Part shown: positions 1 to 5,744 of the stretch, in pieces | Position numbering within the stretch: position 1 is the first letter of the stretch | Layout of the letters: every line of letters begins with the position of its first letter | Assembly (NCBI GenBank): GCA_003222555.1 | Contig: QHWL01000648.1 | Location: 1-5,744, forward strand | DNA length: 5,744 bases | From: Acidobacteriota bacterium | GTDB lineage: Bacteria; Acidobacteriota; Vicinamibacteria; Vicinamibacterales; CAVVIG01 | Reading direction: 5' to 3' | Notes under the pieces: model-generated | What the model was told of the DNA's origin: nothing | Seen by the model: the letters and a program-made list of their open reading frames with translations, nothing else | The model's database searches: none | Position numbers and translations under genes: made by a program

Positions 1-58
1 TGCCGAGCCACTGAAGGGCGTTGCCGACGTGCAGGCGGATAGGGATGCGTTGGGCCAT
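1..58 (-). CDS. Possible N-terminus of an unknown minus-strand gene, cut by the left edge
   Basis: On the minus strand an ATG at 58-56 opens a frame with no stop to the window edge, reading MAQRIPIRLHVGNALQWLG. Nineteen residues are too few to assign a family. A TACACT hexamer on the minus strand (77-82) lies 18 bases upstream of the ATG and could be a -10 box with a very short leader. I see no convincing -35 box or Shine-Dalgarno sequence. The call rests only on the open frame and this weak promoter resemblance, so it could be chance. Confidence 0.35.
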   Translation of the reverse strand, partial: MAQRIPIRLHVGNALQWLG

Positions 59-337
59 GCAGCGTGCCGGGAGCGCAGTGTAACACGCCGATGTGGACCT
101 CGGACCTGCGGCCGGCCCGTCCTGTCCGGTACATTCACGTGAGGCCTACGCCATCTGCGTAACCGTCGTTCATGCTCGCAGGTAACCAAGGCGGCGACCA
201 GGTTACTCGGGCCGTGCTAACATCTTGCGTTTCTTCGGACTTCACAGCCATCGAAGGAGTGATCGCCCGAGCGTGATTGCTGCGAGCCGTCCGGCCCGGT
301 CTTACTGTCTGTTGATAGGCTAGGTGCGGGGGCAAAG
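59..337. other. Intergenic region, no supported gene
   Basis: This 279-base gap separates the possible leftward gene from the broken YdeI-like gene, so it should hold divergent promoters. Open frames here, including a minus-strand one at 135-335, show no recognisable motif and overlap the start of the YdeI-like gene. A small inverted repeat, GTAACC at 182-187 with GGTTAC at 201-206, encloses a 13-base loop. No T-run follows it, so its meaning is unknown. I found no promoter pair good enough to call. Confidence 0.4.
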
Positions 338-860
338 ATGCTTTCCAAGAGCTTGAAGACCCTTGAAGTGCGGACCTGCGAACAATGGCGGGAGTGGCTC
401 ACCGAGCACCTCGACTCGGAATCGGAGGTGTGGCTCGTATTCCACAAGCGTCAGACGGGGCTTCCATCCATCGCCTACGACGATGCCCTCGATGAGGCAC
501 TGTGTTTCGGCTGGATTGATAGCCTCATCAAAGCCGGACAGCAGATGGTCGACCGCCAATCGCAAACGGTATGCGCGGCTCAAGGCCATCGGGCGCCTGA
601 CGCCGGCCGGACTGAAGCGTGCGCCAACTGATCGAAACTATGATGCGCCAAGGCCATCTCCGTCGAAGGTCCCGCAGTACATCGAGCAAGCGCTCAGGCG
701 CCGGCCAGCCGCATCGACTTATTTCGAGAGTCTTGCGCCGTCATACCGGCGCATGTACATCGCTTGGATCGATTCCGCCAAGCGACAAGAAACGAAGGCG
801 AGACGGCTGCGGGAGGCCATCGGGCTGCTCGCGGCGGGCAGGAAACTTGGCTTGAAATGA
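338..860 (+). pseudogene. YdeI/OmpD-associated family protein, broken by an internal deletion and frameshift
   Basis: The N-terminal part is in one frame from ATG 338. It carries family-like blocks EVWLVFHKRQTG, SIAYDDALDEALCFGWIDSLIK (shown here split: SIAYDDALDEAL then CFGWIDSLIK), and it ends out of frame at 631. The homologous continuation lies in the +1 frame from about 531 to the stop at 858-860. It reads KPDSRWSTANRKRYARLK, then DAPRPSPSKVPQYIEQAL, then SLAPSYRRMYIAWIDSAKR, and ends LLAAGRKLGLK. In relatives a stretch of roughly 14 residues (of the type RLDDDRYARKFTPR) separates the GWIDS block from the KPDSxWS block; here they abut. This is therefore a deletion of about 44 bases, not a one-base slip. 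Joined, the parts make about 174 residues against about 190 for the family. The family is often annotated as bacteriocin-protection related, but its biochemical role is not settled. The N-terminal fragment is unlikely to be functional alone. Confidence 0.75.
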
Positions 861-1052
861 CCCGATCGCCTTGGCGACGTCGCAGTTGAGGCCGACGTGA
901 CCCGGATGCTCGAGGCCCTCCGACAAAGCGCCGGAACCGCTCGTCGGGCTGGTGATCAGCGCGGGTGTTCTGGAAATTCAGCGCGCGGAGAGGCTATGGT
1001 GGTGAGGCGCAATCAGGCCACGCGTGACGTGGCATGAGGGAGAGGAGTGCAT
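861..1052. other. Intergenic region with a possible eroded minus-strand coding remnant
   Basis: No plus-strand gene is supported here apart from the ribosome binding site of the next gene (AGGAG at 1042-1046). On the minus strand, around 860-920, one frame reads SEGLEHPGHVGLNCDVAKA, which looks more protein-like than most shadow frames. It has no convincing start and runs into the antisense of the YdeI-like gene. I could not link it to a family, so I do not call a gene. Confidence 0.3.
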
Positions 1053-1256
1053 ATGGCAGCCGGGCAAAGACGGAGTATGGCGGCGCGGGCGGCGGCGGCG
1101 CTGGCGTTCCTGTGCGGAGTGTGCGGACTTCTCGCGGGCGTGACGGCGCACGTGTGGAAGCTTGGAGCGACTGGCTGGTTTGCCGGTGGCGCATTGCTCA
1201 CGTTGCTGGCGCTGTTCGCGCTGGTCGACGGTGCGCTTGCCGCTCAACATCGGTAG
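1053..1256 (+). CDS. Small two-helix membrane protein, function unknown
   Basis: The product is 67 residues. I chose ATG 1053 over the in-frame GTG at 1047 because AGGAG at 1042-1046 sits six bases upstream of it, a good Shine-Dalgarno spacing that would overlap the GTG. After a short basic N-terminus (GQRRS) there are two hydrophobic segments, at about residues 12-32 and 40-61, separated by a short HVWKLGATGW loop. The chain ends AAQHR. This fits a small integral inner-membrane protein with two transmembrane helices. No catalytic motif is visible and I do not recognise a family. It leads a run of same-strand genes, the next about 70 bases downstream, and may share their transcript. Confidence 0.6.
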   Translation: MAAGQRRSMAARAAAALAFLCGVCGLLAGVTAHVWKLGATGWFAGGALLTLLALFALVDGALAAQHR

Positions 1257-1326
1257 GTTTGCGACCGCGGCCGACCAAAGAACGGTGCCGCGGGAATTCG
1301 GATGGCGCGGCGCATCTGGCGGAGGC

Positions 1327-2055
1327 GTGCGCATCGCGATCACCGTCGGCGATTCCGGCTGGGGTCGCGCTTTGTGCAGCGGCGTGTTGGATGTACTTCG
1401 GAGCAAGTACGGCAAGACTGCGGAGCGCGACAAGTTGATCGGACGGATTGAATGGACGGGCGATGAAAGTCGGATGAAGGCCCACTCAGGGTGGGCCGCC
1501 TTGGTCGTTCTCGGCACGCGCAGCGGTGAACTACAGGTAATCGACCGGTGCCGCATGGAGCTAGTCGAGAACGATGAAGCGTCGTGGGCAAAGCAGCCCT
1601 ATCATGCGGCCGAACGCTTGAACGCTGGTGAGGCACGCGATCTGGTCAAACGGGGCCTGGAGACGGCGCGCCGAATCGCGGTCCGAGAAATGCGAACGGC
1701 CGTCAAACGCGCACGCGAAGCGGGACACGATGTCGCCGCCTGCGCGGTCCTCGTGGTCGATCCCATGCCTGATTGGAGCGTCGACGAGATCCTTGCCGTG
1801 CATTTCCGGATGCACAAAGCTGAGGGAGTGCTCTTCCGCGACGCGCTTGCTCGTGCCGCCAGAGCGTCCGGCTTGAGACTCCTCGAGATACCCGAGAAAC
1901 AGCTGGATGAGCACTCCGAACGAGCACTCGCGACTTCGGTGAGCAGCTTGCGGAAGACGGTCGCGTCGCTTGGGAAGTCGGTGGGCCCGCCTTGGGGCAA
2001 GGATCAGAAGGACGCCTCGCTCGCTGCCATGGTCGCGCTGCACGGACGCACATGA
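1327..2055 (+). CDS. Uncharacterised conserved-looking protein, possible RNase H-like fold
   Basis: From GTG 1327 the product is 242 residues. The frame is open further upstream, but that part is the out-of-frame shadow of the previous gene. GC-rich third codon positions persist from about 1327. Alternative starts are GTG 1285 and ATG 1474; the latter gives 193 residues beginning MKAHSGWAALVVLG and may be the true start. Visible blocks, numbered from 1327, are a strand-like WAALVVLGTRSGEL (56-69), WAKQPYHAAERLNAGEARDL (87-106), a long basic helix near 108-132, a hydrophobic strand AACAVLVVDPMPDW (137-150), EILAVHFRMHKAEGVLFRDAL (154 to about 174, in two parts EILAVHFRMHKAEG and VLFRDAL), and a C-terminal PPWGKDQKDASLAAMVAL. 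A first hydrophobic strand followed by a beta turn, plus a late helix carrying Asp, resembles RNase H-like proteins such as RuvC or DUF429. That is inference only. It has no signal peptide, so it is probably cytoplasmic. Its stop overlaps the next start by ATGA. Confidence 0.7.
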   Translation: MRIAITVGDSGWGRALCSGVLDVLRSKYGKTAERDKLIGRIEWTGDESRMKAHSGWAALVVLGTRSGELQVIDRCRMELVENDEASWAKQPYHAAERLNAGEARDLVKRGLETARRIAVREMRTAVKRAREAGHDVAACAVLVVDPMPDWSVDEILAVHFRMHKAEGVLFRDALARAARASGLRLLEIPEKQLDEHSERALATSVSSLRKTVASLGKSVGPPWGKDQKDASLAAMVALHGRT

Positions 2056-2249
2056 AGGCTCTCGCGGTGACAGCTCCGGTGGTCATCGTCCTCGCCGTTG
2101 GAGCGTGGGTGGCATGTCATGGTTGGCGTGCGGTCCAGCCCGAAGTGTTCTCGCGGCTCAGTGATCTCGAATACGGCTGGCCTCATAAGGCCCGCCTTGT
2201 GTCACCGACAGCCGCTTCTCGGATGCAGAGGCGAAATCCATGCTCATAG
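2052..2249 (+). CDS. Small protein with one N-terminal membrane helix, coupled to the upstream gene
   Basis: The product is 65 residues. Its ATG overlaps the stop of the upstream gene as ATGA (2052-2055), the usual arrangement for translational coupling, and this decides the start. Residues 2-24 (KALAVTAPVVIVLAVGAWVA followed by CHGW) are one Lys and then a hydrophobic stretch, so the protein is either secreted or anchored by a single helix. The remainder (residues 25-65) is polar with no motif I recognise and ends RRNPCS. The gene ends 10 bases inside the next start. The C-terminal part overlaps the translation start region of the VOC gene and may be little conserved. The frame could also be a decayed longer gene. 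Confidence 0.45.
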   Translation: MKALAVTAPVVIVLAVGAWVACHGWRAVQPEVFSRLSDLEYGWPHKARLVSPTAASRMQRRNPCS

Positions 2250-2686
2250 GCGCGCATTCGATTATCTACAGCACGAGTCCCGAGGCCGATCGCGCTTTTC
2301 TGCGCGATGTGCTCAGGCTTCCCAACGTCGATGTGGGCGGCGGATGGCTGATCTTCGGGTTGCCGCCGGCCGAAGTGGCCGTGCATCCGTCCAACGAGGA
2401 CGGCGTGCACGAGTTCTATTTGATGTGCGACGACGTCGGGGCGCTCGTGGCTGAGATGAAAAACCGCAACATCGACTGCGACGCTGTACAGAACCAAGGC
2501 TGGGGTTTGATCACGCACGTGACGCTGCCGGGCGGCGGAAAGCTGGGCATCTATCAGCCGCGGCACGCGCGGCCGATGGCCATGAGCGCGGGGAAGCCGG
2601 CGAAAGGGCCGGCAAGACGCGCGACGAAGTCAACCGCGAGAAAGACCGCCAGAAAGATGTCGAAGAAGACCGCGCGAAAACGGTAG
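2240..2686 (+). CDS. VOC (glyoxalase/extradiol dioxygenase fold) protein with basic C-terminal tail
   Basis: The product is 148 residues. Residues 1-110 form one vicinal oxygen chelate unit. Strand 1 is GAHSIIYS, followed by a helix with ADRAFLRDVL. Then come GGGWLIFGLPPAEVAVHP, the second-module strand HEFYLMCDD, a helix, and the closing GWGLITHVTLPGGGKLGIYQPRH. Candidate metal-side residues are H6, H49, H57 and the Tyr-Gln pair at 105-106. The last ligand position is often Glu in this superfamily, so the activity and even the metal site are uncertain. Residues 116-148 form a separate tail with 14 Lys/Arg and no acidic residue, including three TARK repeats. It resembles histone H1-like bacterial tails and probably binds nucleic acid or another polyanion. 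GAGG at 2228-2231 lies eight bases before the ATG, and the start overlaps the preceding small gene. Substrate unknown. Confidence 0.85.
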   Translation: MLIGAHSIIYSTSPEADRAFLRDVLRLPNVDVGGGWLIFGLPPAEVAVHPSNEDGVHEFYLMCDDVGALVAEMKNRNIDCDAVQNQGWGLITHVTLPGGGKLGIYQPRHARPMAMSAGKPAKGPARRATKSTARKTARKMSKKTARKR

Positions 2687-2714
2687 GGGCAGGTCGGACG
2701 GATTGTCGCCGGAG

Positions 2715-2751
2715 AGACACGCTCGTTTCAAAACGAAGAAGCGTAGTGTCT
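2715..2751 (+). terminator. Imperfect hairpin between the VOC and SDR genes
   Basis: The stem can be drawn from three paired blocks: AGACA (2715-2719) with TGTCT (2747-2751), CGCT (2720-2723) with AGCG (2740-2743), and CGTT (2724-2727) with AACG (2732-2735), with bulges on the 3' side. It lies 29 bases after the VOC stop. No clean T-run follows, only TGCAGCTTT, so if it ends transcription it is a weak terminator. It could equally be a processing site or chance. Confidence 0.25.
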
Positions 2752-2795
2752 TGCAGCTTTCGAATTTGCGGGCGCCGTCTAACCAACGAATTGCC

Positions 2796-3269
2796 GTGCA
2801 AGACCGACTCACGATTTTGATTACCGGCGCCGCAGGGAACCTAGGAAGTCTACTCTCGCGTCGGCTTGTCCCCAGCGGGCACGAGCTACGGCTGATGTAC
2901 CACCGCAAGCCACTGCCAGAGGACGTGGCGCAGGCCGCCAACGTTCGTCCAACCAAGGCGGATCTCGGCGATCCCGCGACGTTGCCTGCAGCGGTCACGG
3001 GAGCCGACGTGATCGTCCACTTCGCCGGCAGGCTGTTTGCTCCGCGTCCGGAGCGGTTCCTCCTCGAGACCAACACCTTCTGGTTTTCCAACCTGTTGAC
3101 TGCCGCTCTCCACGCGCAGGTCGGCCGAGTGATCCTGATTTCGTTCCCCCATGTCGAGGGTCCCACATCGGTGGAGCAGCCGGCGACGGGCCGACTCGAT
3201 CGGCAGCCGATCTCGGTGCATGCCCGAACGCGTCTGGAAGAGGAGCGGATGCTCCTCGGCTCGGCATGA
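2796..3269 (+). pseudogene. N-terminal half of a split NAD(P)-dependent epimerase/dehydratase (extended SDR)
   Basis: I place the start at GTG 2796, giving VQDRLTILITGAAGNLGSLL, because family members begin just before this strand. The frame is open back to about 2703, but that part looks non-coding and no clear Shine-Dalgarno supports either choice. The Rossmann glycines are G11, G14 and G17 (TGAAGNLG). ADL with D56, IVHFAG (73-78) and the conserved-type Asn in ETNTFWFSNLL (91-101) follow in the order expected of an extended SDR. The usual catalytic YxxxK is replaced by HARTR (142-146), so either this is a non-canonical subfamily or the active site is lost. The frame stops at TGA 3267-3269, directly after RMLLGSA. 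About ten residues later an intact relative would have a core strand leading into the LGMIYG motif. The C-terminal half follows in another frame. Confidence 0.75.
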
Positions 3270-3715
3270 TCTACGGGCGCGGAATCCTCATGATTGAAGC
3301 GGCGCGCTGGCTCGCACGGCGGCGCCTTCTCTGTGTGTGGCGGGAACCGACGCTGTTTCAACTTCTCTCGACCGCGGACTATCTTCGCGCAGTGGAAGCG
3401 GCCATTTTCAAGCCGGGGGTTCAAGGGATTTATCACGTCGGGGACGAACAACCGGTCACGCTGCAGGAGTTCCTGGACCAAGCCTGTCGGGTTTGGGGAT
3501 ATCAGCCGCCCGTCAGGATCCCGTTCTCGATGATCTACACCGCGGCGTGGCTCTGCGAGTGTCTCGCGCGGATCGCGCGGACGCCGTCTCCCCTTACCCG
3601 TGATTTCGTCCGGCTGGGCCGCGTGTCCCATTGGGGCGATACGGGCCGTGCCCGGAAGGAGCTGATTCCGCAATTGTTGTATCCGACGCTCGAAACGGGG
3701 CTTTCAACTTTGTGA
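3266..3715 (+). pseudogene. C-terminal half of the split epimerase/dehydratase
   Basis: This frame begins at ATG 3266, in ATGA overlap with the stop of the N-terminal half, and encodes 149 residues. In this frame the bases from 3260 read LGMIYGRGILM, matching the segment after the sixth Rossmann strand in extended SDRs. It continues with WLARRRLLCVWREPT, LLSTADYLRAVEAAI (typical of the substrate-domain region), GVQGIYHVGDEQPVTLQEFL, and ends LLYPTLETGLSTL as epimerase-like proteins do. The strand that should precede LGMIYG is missing from both halves. That indicates a deletion of about 30-45 bases at the junction, where CTCGGCTCGGC (3255-3265) leaves a short repeat. Whether the half is translated alone, by coupled reinitiation, is unknown. 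A fused functional enzyme is unlikely. Confidence 0.7.
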
Positions 3716-3775
3716 TGCCGTGGACTTTCGCGAGGGCTCTCGAATAGACTCGTTCCATCCCGCAGAAGTGGGCGT

Positions 3776-3940
3776 ATGCTTCGCGTGCTAAAGCGTTTCC
3801 TCGGTTGGTTGGGTCTCTGGCGCGGGCATCGGCCGCCGGGCTCGCCACGCGATCCGTACGCGCGGAAGCCGGCTCGCTTGAATCCACGTCCAACCGGCCG
3901 AAGCAGTTCAATAGCCGTCGCGGAGCCCGACGACGTGTAG
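3776..3940 (+). CDS. Small basic protein of 54 residues, function unknown
   Basis: ATG 3776 opens a 54-codon frame ending at TAG 3938-3940. The N-terminus MLRVLKRFLGWLGLWRG is an amphipathic, aromatic and basic helix. It is followed by a proline/arginine-rich middle with RDPYARKPARLNPRPTGRS and a C-terminus SSSIAVAEPDDV that is hydrophobic then acidic. From memory, small bacterial proteins with a DPYA motif, a PRPKGRS-like stretch and an AVAEPDD tail exist, which supports a real gene; I cannot verify this by search. The likely role could be peripheral membrane association through the N-terminal helix, which is inference. The Shine-Dalgarno is weak (GAAGTGGG just upstream). A TAGACT at 3745-3750 could be a -10 box, without a clear -35. 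Confidence 0.55.
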   Translation: MLRVLKRFLGWLGLWRGHRPPGSPRDPYARKPARLNPRPTGRSSSIAVAEPDDV

Positions 3941-3986
3941 AGGGTCTGCGAACGGAGGCCGGAAATCCTTGAAAGCAGGTTGTTAG

Positions 3987-4490
3987 ATGACCGATATCGC
4001 TCACACCTTCCTGCAAGAGTCAGCCCGCCTGCTCCGTTCAGAGTATCTGCCGAAAATCGAACGATGCCTCGATCTGTTGAGCGAGGAGGACGTCTGGTGG
4101 CGTCCGAATGAGGCATCCAACAGCATTGGCAACCTGTTGCTGCACCTTCGCGGCAATGTCGGGCAGTGGATCATCGGCGGCGTCGGCCAGCGAGACTTCG
4201 AGCGGCATCGGCAGCGGGAGTTCGATGAGCGCGCTCAACTCTCATGGAGAGATTTGTTAGCGAATTTGAAGGCGACGTTGGCAGATGCTGATGAAGTGAT
4301 CCGCAGTCTGAACTCCGAGTCTCTCCTCACGAGACGTCAGATTCAGGATTATGACGTAACAGTATTGGAAGCGATCTACCACGTTGTAGAGCATTTCGGG
4401 ATGCACACGGGCCAGATCATCATGCTGAGCAAGATGCGAACGGACACAGATCTGAAATTGTGGGAGCCGCGTAACATCACAACGGCATGA
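3987..4490 (+). CDS. DUF1572 / DinB-superfamily four-helix protein
   Basis: The product is 167 residues, the usual length for the family. AGCAGG at 3974-3979 lies seven bases before ATG 3987. The protein is almost entirely helical. It has the family's conserved order: an N-terminal helix with LRSEYLPKIERCLDLLSEED, then VWWRPNEASNSIGNLLLHL, RGNVGQWIIGGVG, and a last helix with YHVVEHFGMHTGQIIMLSKM. H53, H136 and H140 (HxxxH) match the three-histidine metal site of DinB/YfiT-like proteins. Members include damage-inducible proteins and thiol-dependent transferases, but for DUF1572 the substrate is not established. No signal peptide is visible, so it is cytoplasmic. It stands alone, with 46 bases to the small gene before it and 74 to the peptidase after it. 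Confidence 0.9.
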   Translation: MTDIAHTFLQESARLLRSEYLPKIERCLDLLSEEDVWWRPNEASNSIGNLLLHLRGNVGQWIIGGVGQRDFERHRQREFDERAQLSWRDLLANLKATLADADEVIRSLNSESLLTRRQIQDYDVTVLEAIYHVVEHFGMHTGQIIMLSKMRTDTDLKLWEPRNITTA

Positions 4491-4564
4491 GCCCGATCGC
4501 GGTACCGCCGAGCGACTGCTGCTCCCCGGCGGATCGAGCTCGGCACACTCGGTGGCCAGTCGAT

Positions 4565-5744
4565 ATGACTTTTGTCCGACTCACGGAACTCGCGACCATT
4601 ACCTTGAGCCTCCTCATCATGATTGCCGGCTGCCGTCAGGTGTCCTCCCCGAAACTGTCCTATCCGGTCGCCAAGAAAGGCGACGTCGTCGACGACTACT
4701 TCGGCACGAAGGTCGCCGACCCATACCGCTGGATGGAAGACCTCGACTCGGCGGATGTCGCCGCGTGGGTGGCGGCCGAGAACCAGGTGACGTCCGACCA
4801 TCTCGCCAAGCTGCCCATGCGCGAACCCTTCAAACAACGGATCACGGAGCTGTGGAATTACCCCAAGGTCACTATTCCCGTGCGAGAGGGTGGACGCTAC
4901 TTCTTTCAGAAAAACAGCGGGCTGCAGCGCCAGGCGCTGCTGTACGGGCGCGCGAGTCTGACGGCGGAGCCGACGCTCGTGCTCGATCCGAACGTGCTCT
5001 CGCCCGACGGATCCGTGTCGCTCGCACAGTGGAAGCCCTCGCCGGACGGACGGCTGCTCGCTTACGGGCTCTCGGAAGGCGGCGCGGATTGGCAGACGCT
5101 CCACGTGCGCGATCTCGAGAAGGGAAAGGAGCTCGACGACCAGGTTAGGTGGATGCGGTTTTCTGACATCTCGTGGACGAAGGATTCGAAGGGCTTCTTC
5201 TACTCCCGCTACCCCGAGCCGCCCAAGGGCAAAGTGCTCGAGGCCGCCTTGTCCGGCCAGGCGCTGTACTACCACCGCGTGGGCGCGCCGCAGTCGGAAG
5301 ACCGGCTCATCTACTCCCGTCCGGACCTGCCGACGTGGTTCATCAACGGCACTGTGACGGAAGACGGACGCTATCTGCTCGTCTTCATGTACAAGGGCTC
5401 GGACAACAACAACCGTCTCTACTACGCCGAGCTCGGCGAGCCGAACAGCCCCAAGGTGGGCGCAGCCGTGAAGCCCCTCATCGAGGCCGACGATGCGGAG
5501 TTCGCGGCGTTCGGCAACGCGGGGCCCGAGTTGTACTTGCGAACCGATCGGGCGGCCCCGAACAGAAAAGTGATTGCCGTCGACGTGCGCCACCCTGAGC
5601 CCACCGCTTGGAGGACCGTCGTACCGGAAGGCAAGGAAGCGATCGAAAAGGTCAGTCTCATCGGCGGGCGGCTCGTCACGCAGTATCTCGTCAACGTTCA
5701 GAGCCGGTTGTCCTTGTTTGGCCTCGACGGGACGGCGCAAGGCG
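4565..5744 (+). CDS. Prolyl oligopeptidase (S9A) lipoprotein, 3' end beyond the window
   Basis: The frame is open from ATG 4565 to the right edge, giving 393 residues of a protein expected to be near 700. Residues 1-22 are a hydrophobic signal ending in the lipobox IAGC, with C23 as the lipidation site. This predicts an exported lipoprotein acting outside the cytoplasm. DDYFGTKVADPYRWMED (43-59) is the S9A N-terminal signature. The seven-bladed propeller follows, with RYFFQKNSGLQRQALLYGRA, LAQWKPSPDGRLLAYGLSEG, VRWMRFSDISWTKDSKGFFY, and SRYPEPPKG, all strongly S9A-like. The alpha/beta-hydrolase domain with the Ser-Asp-His triad lies past the edge, so activity cannot be confirmed. Such enzymes cleave short peptides after proline. 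The Shine-Dalgarno is weak, and TTG/GTG starts nearby are out of frame. The preceding 74-base gap shows no strong promoter. Confidence 0.93.
   Translation, partial: MTFVRLTELATITLSLLIMIAGCRQVSSPKLSYPVAKKGDVVDDYFGTKVADPYRWMEDLDSADVAAWVAAENQVTSDHLAKLPMREPFKQRITELWNYPKVTIPVREGGRYFFQKNSGLQRQALLYGRASLTAEPTLVLDPNVLSPDGSVSLAQWKPSPDGRLLAYGLSEGGADWQTLHVRDLEKGKELDDQVRWMRFSDISWTKDSKGFFYSRYPEPPKGKVLEAALSGQALYYHRVGAPQSEDRLIYSRPDLPTWFINGTVTEDGRYLLVFMYKGSDNNNRLYYAELGEPNSPKVGAAVKPLIEADDAEFAAFGNAGPELYLRTDRAAPNRKVIAVDVRHPEPTAWRTVVPEGKEAIEKVSLIGGRLVTQYLVNVQSRLSLFGLDGTAQG

Noticed and set aside
182..206. GTAACC/GGTTAC inverted repeat as an operator
   Set aside because: A 6-base stem with a 13-base loop, no second copy and no promoter elements around it, so no regulatory role can be supported.
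1034..1438. A 134-residue plus-strand frame overlapping the membrane miniprotein
   Set aside because: It is low-complexity Arg/Gly/Ala in another frame. The frames with GC-rich third positions and with two hydrophobic helices are better supported.
2630..3673. A 347-residue minus-strand open frame antisense to the SDR
   Set aside because: It is arginine-rich and without motifs, typical of a GC-rich shadow. The plus strand here carries clear Rossmann and SDR motifs.
4505..4532. Inverted repeat CCGCCG/CGGCGG after the DinB-like gene as a terminator
   Set aside because: The stem is only six bases with a 16-base loop and no T-run follows. In DNA of this GC content such a pair is expected by chance.
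4376..5740. A 454-residue minus-strand open frame across the whole peptidase region
   Set aside because: It is the antisense shadow of the S9A prolyl oligopeptidase gene, which has clear family motifs. Long antisense frames are common in GC-rich genes. The shadow has no recognisable motif and also runs through the DinB-like gene.

Overview
The window is GC-rich bacterial chromosomal DNA with short intergenic gaps. Nearly all recognisable genes lie on the + strand. No tRNA, rRNA, CRISPR array, insertion sequence or phage gene is visible. The gene content suggests a soil or environmental bacterium: a YdeI/OmpD-associated protein, a VOC protein with a basic tail, a DUF1572/DinB protein, and a prolyl oligopeptidase with a lipoprotein signal. 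Acidobacteriota or a similar high-GC phylum is my best guess. It is an inference from gene content, not from a marker gene.

Layout, left to right. A possible minus-strand gene start runs off the left edge (1-58). A YdeI/OmpD-associated gene (338-860) is broken by an internal deletion that shifts the frame. A compact run follows at 1053-2686: a two-helix membrane miniprotein, an uncharacterised protein of about 190-240 residues, a second membrane miniprotein that overlaps it by ATGA, and a VOC/glyoxalase-fold protein with a lysine/arginine tail. Next is an extended-SDR (NAD-dependent epimerase-like) gene at 2796-3715. It is split in two by a small deletion, and the halves overlap by ATGA. A 54-residue protein (3776-3940), a DUF1572/DinB-fold protein (3987-4490) and the first 393 residues of an S9A prolyl oligopeptidase lipoprotein (4565 to the right edge) complete the window.

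The 1053-2686 genes are probably co-transcribed, because the last three overlap. The remaining genes look like unrelated single-gene units. I do not see a clear new defence or metabolic system. The points most worth a second look are the two deletion-frameshift genes of similar style, the possible translational coupling of the split SDR, the basic TARK-repeat tail on the VOC protein, and the uncharacterised operon around 1327-2249.
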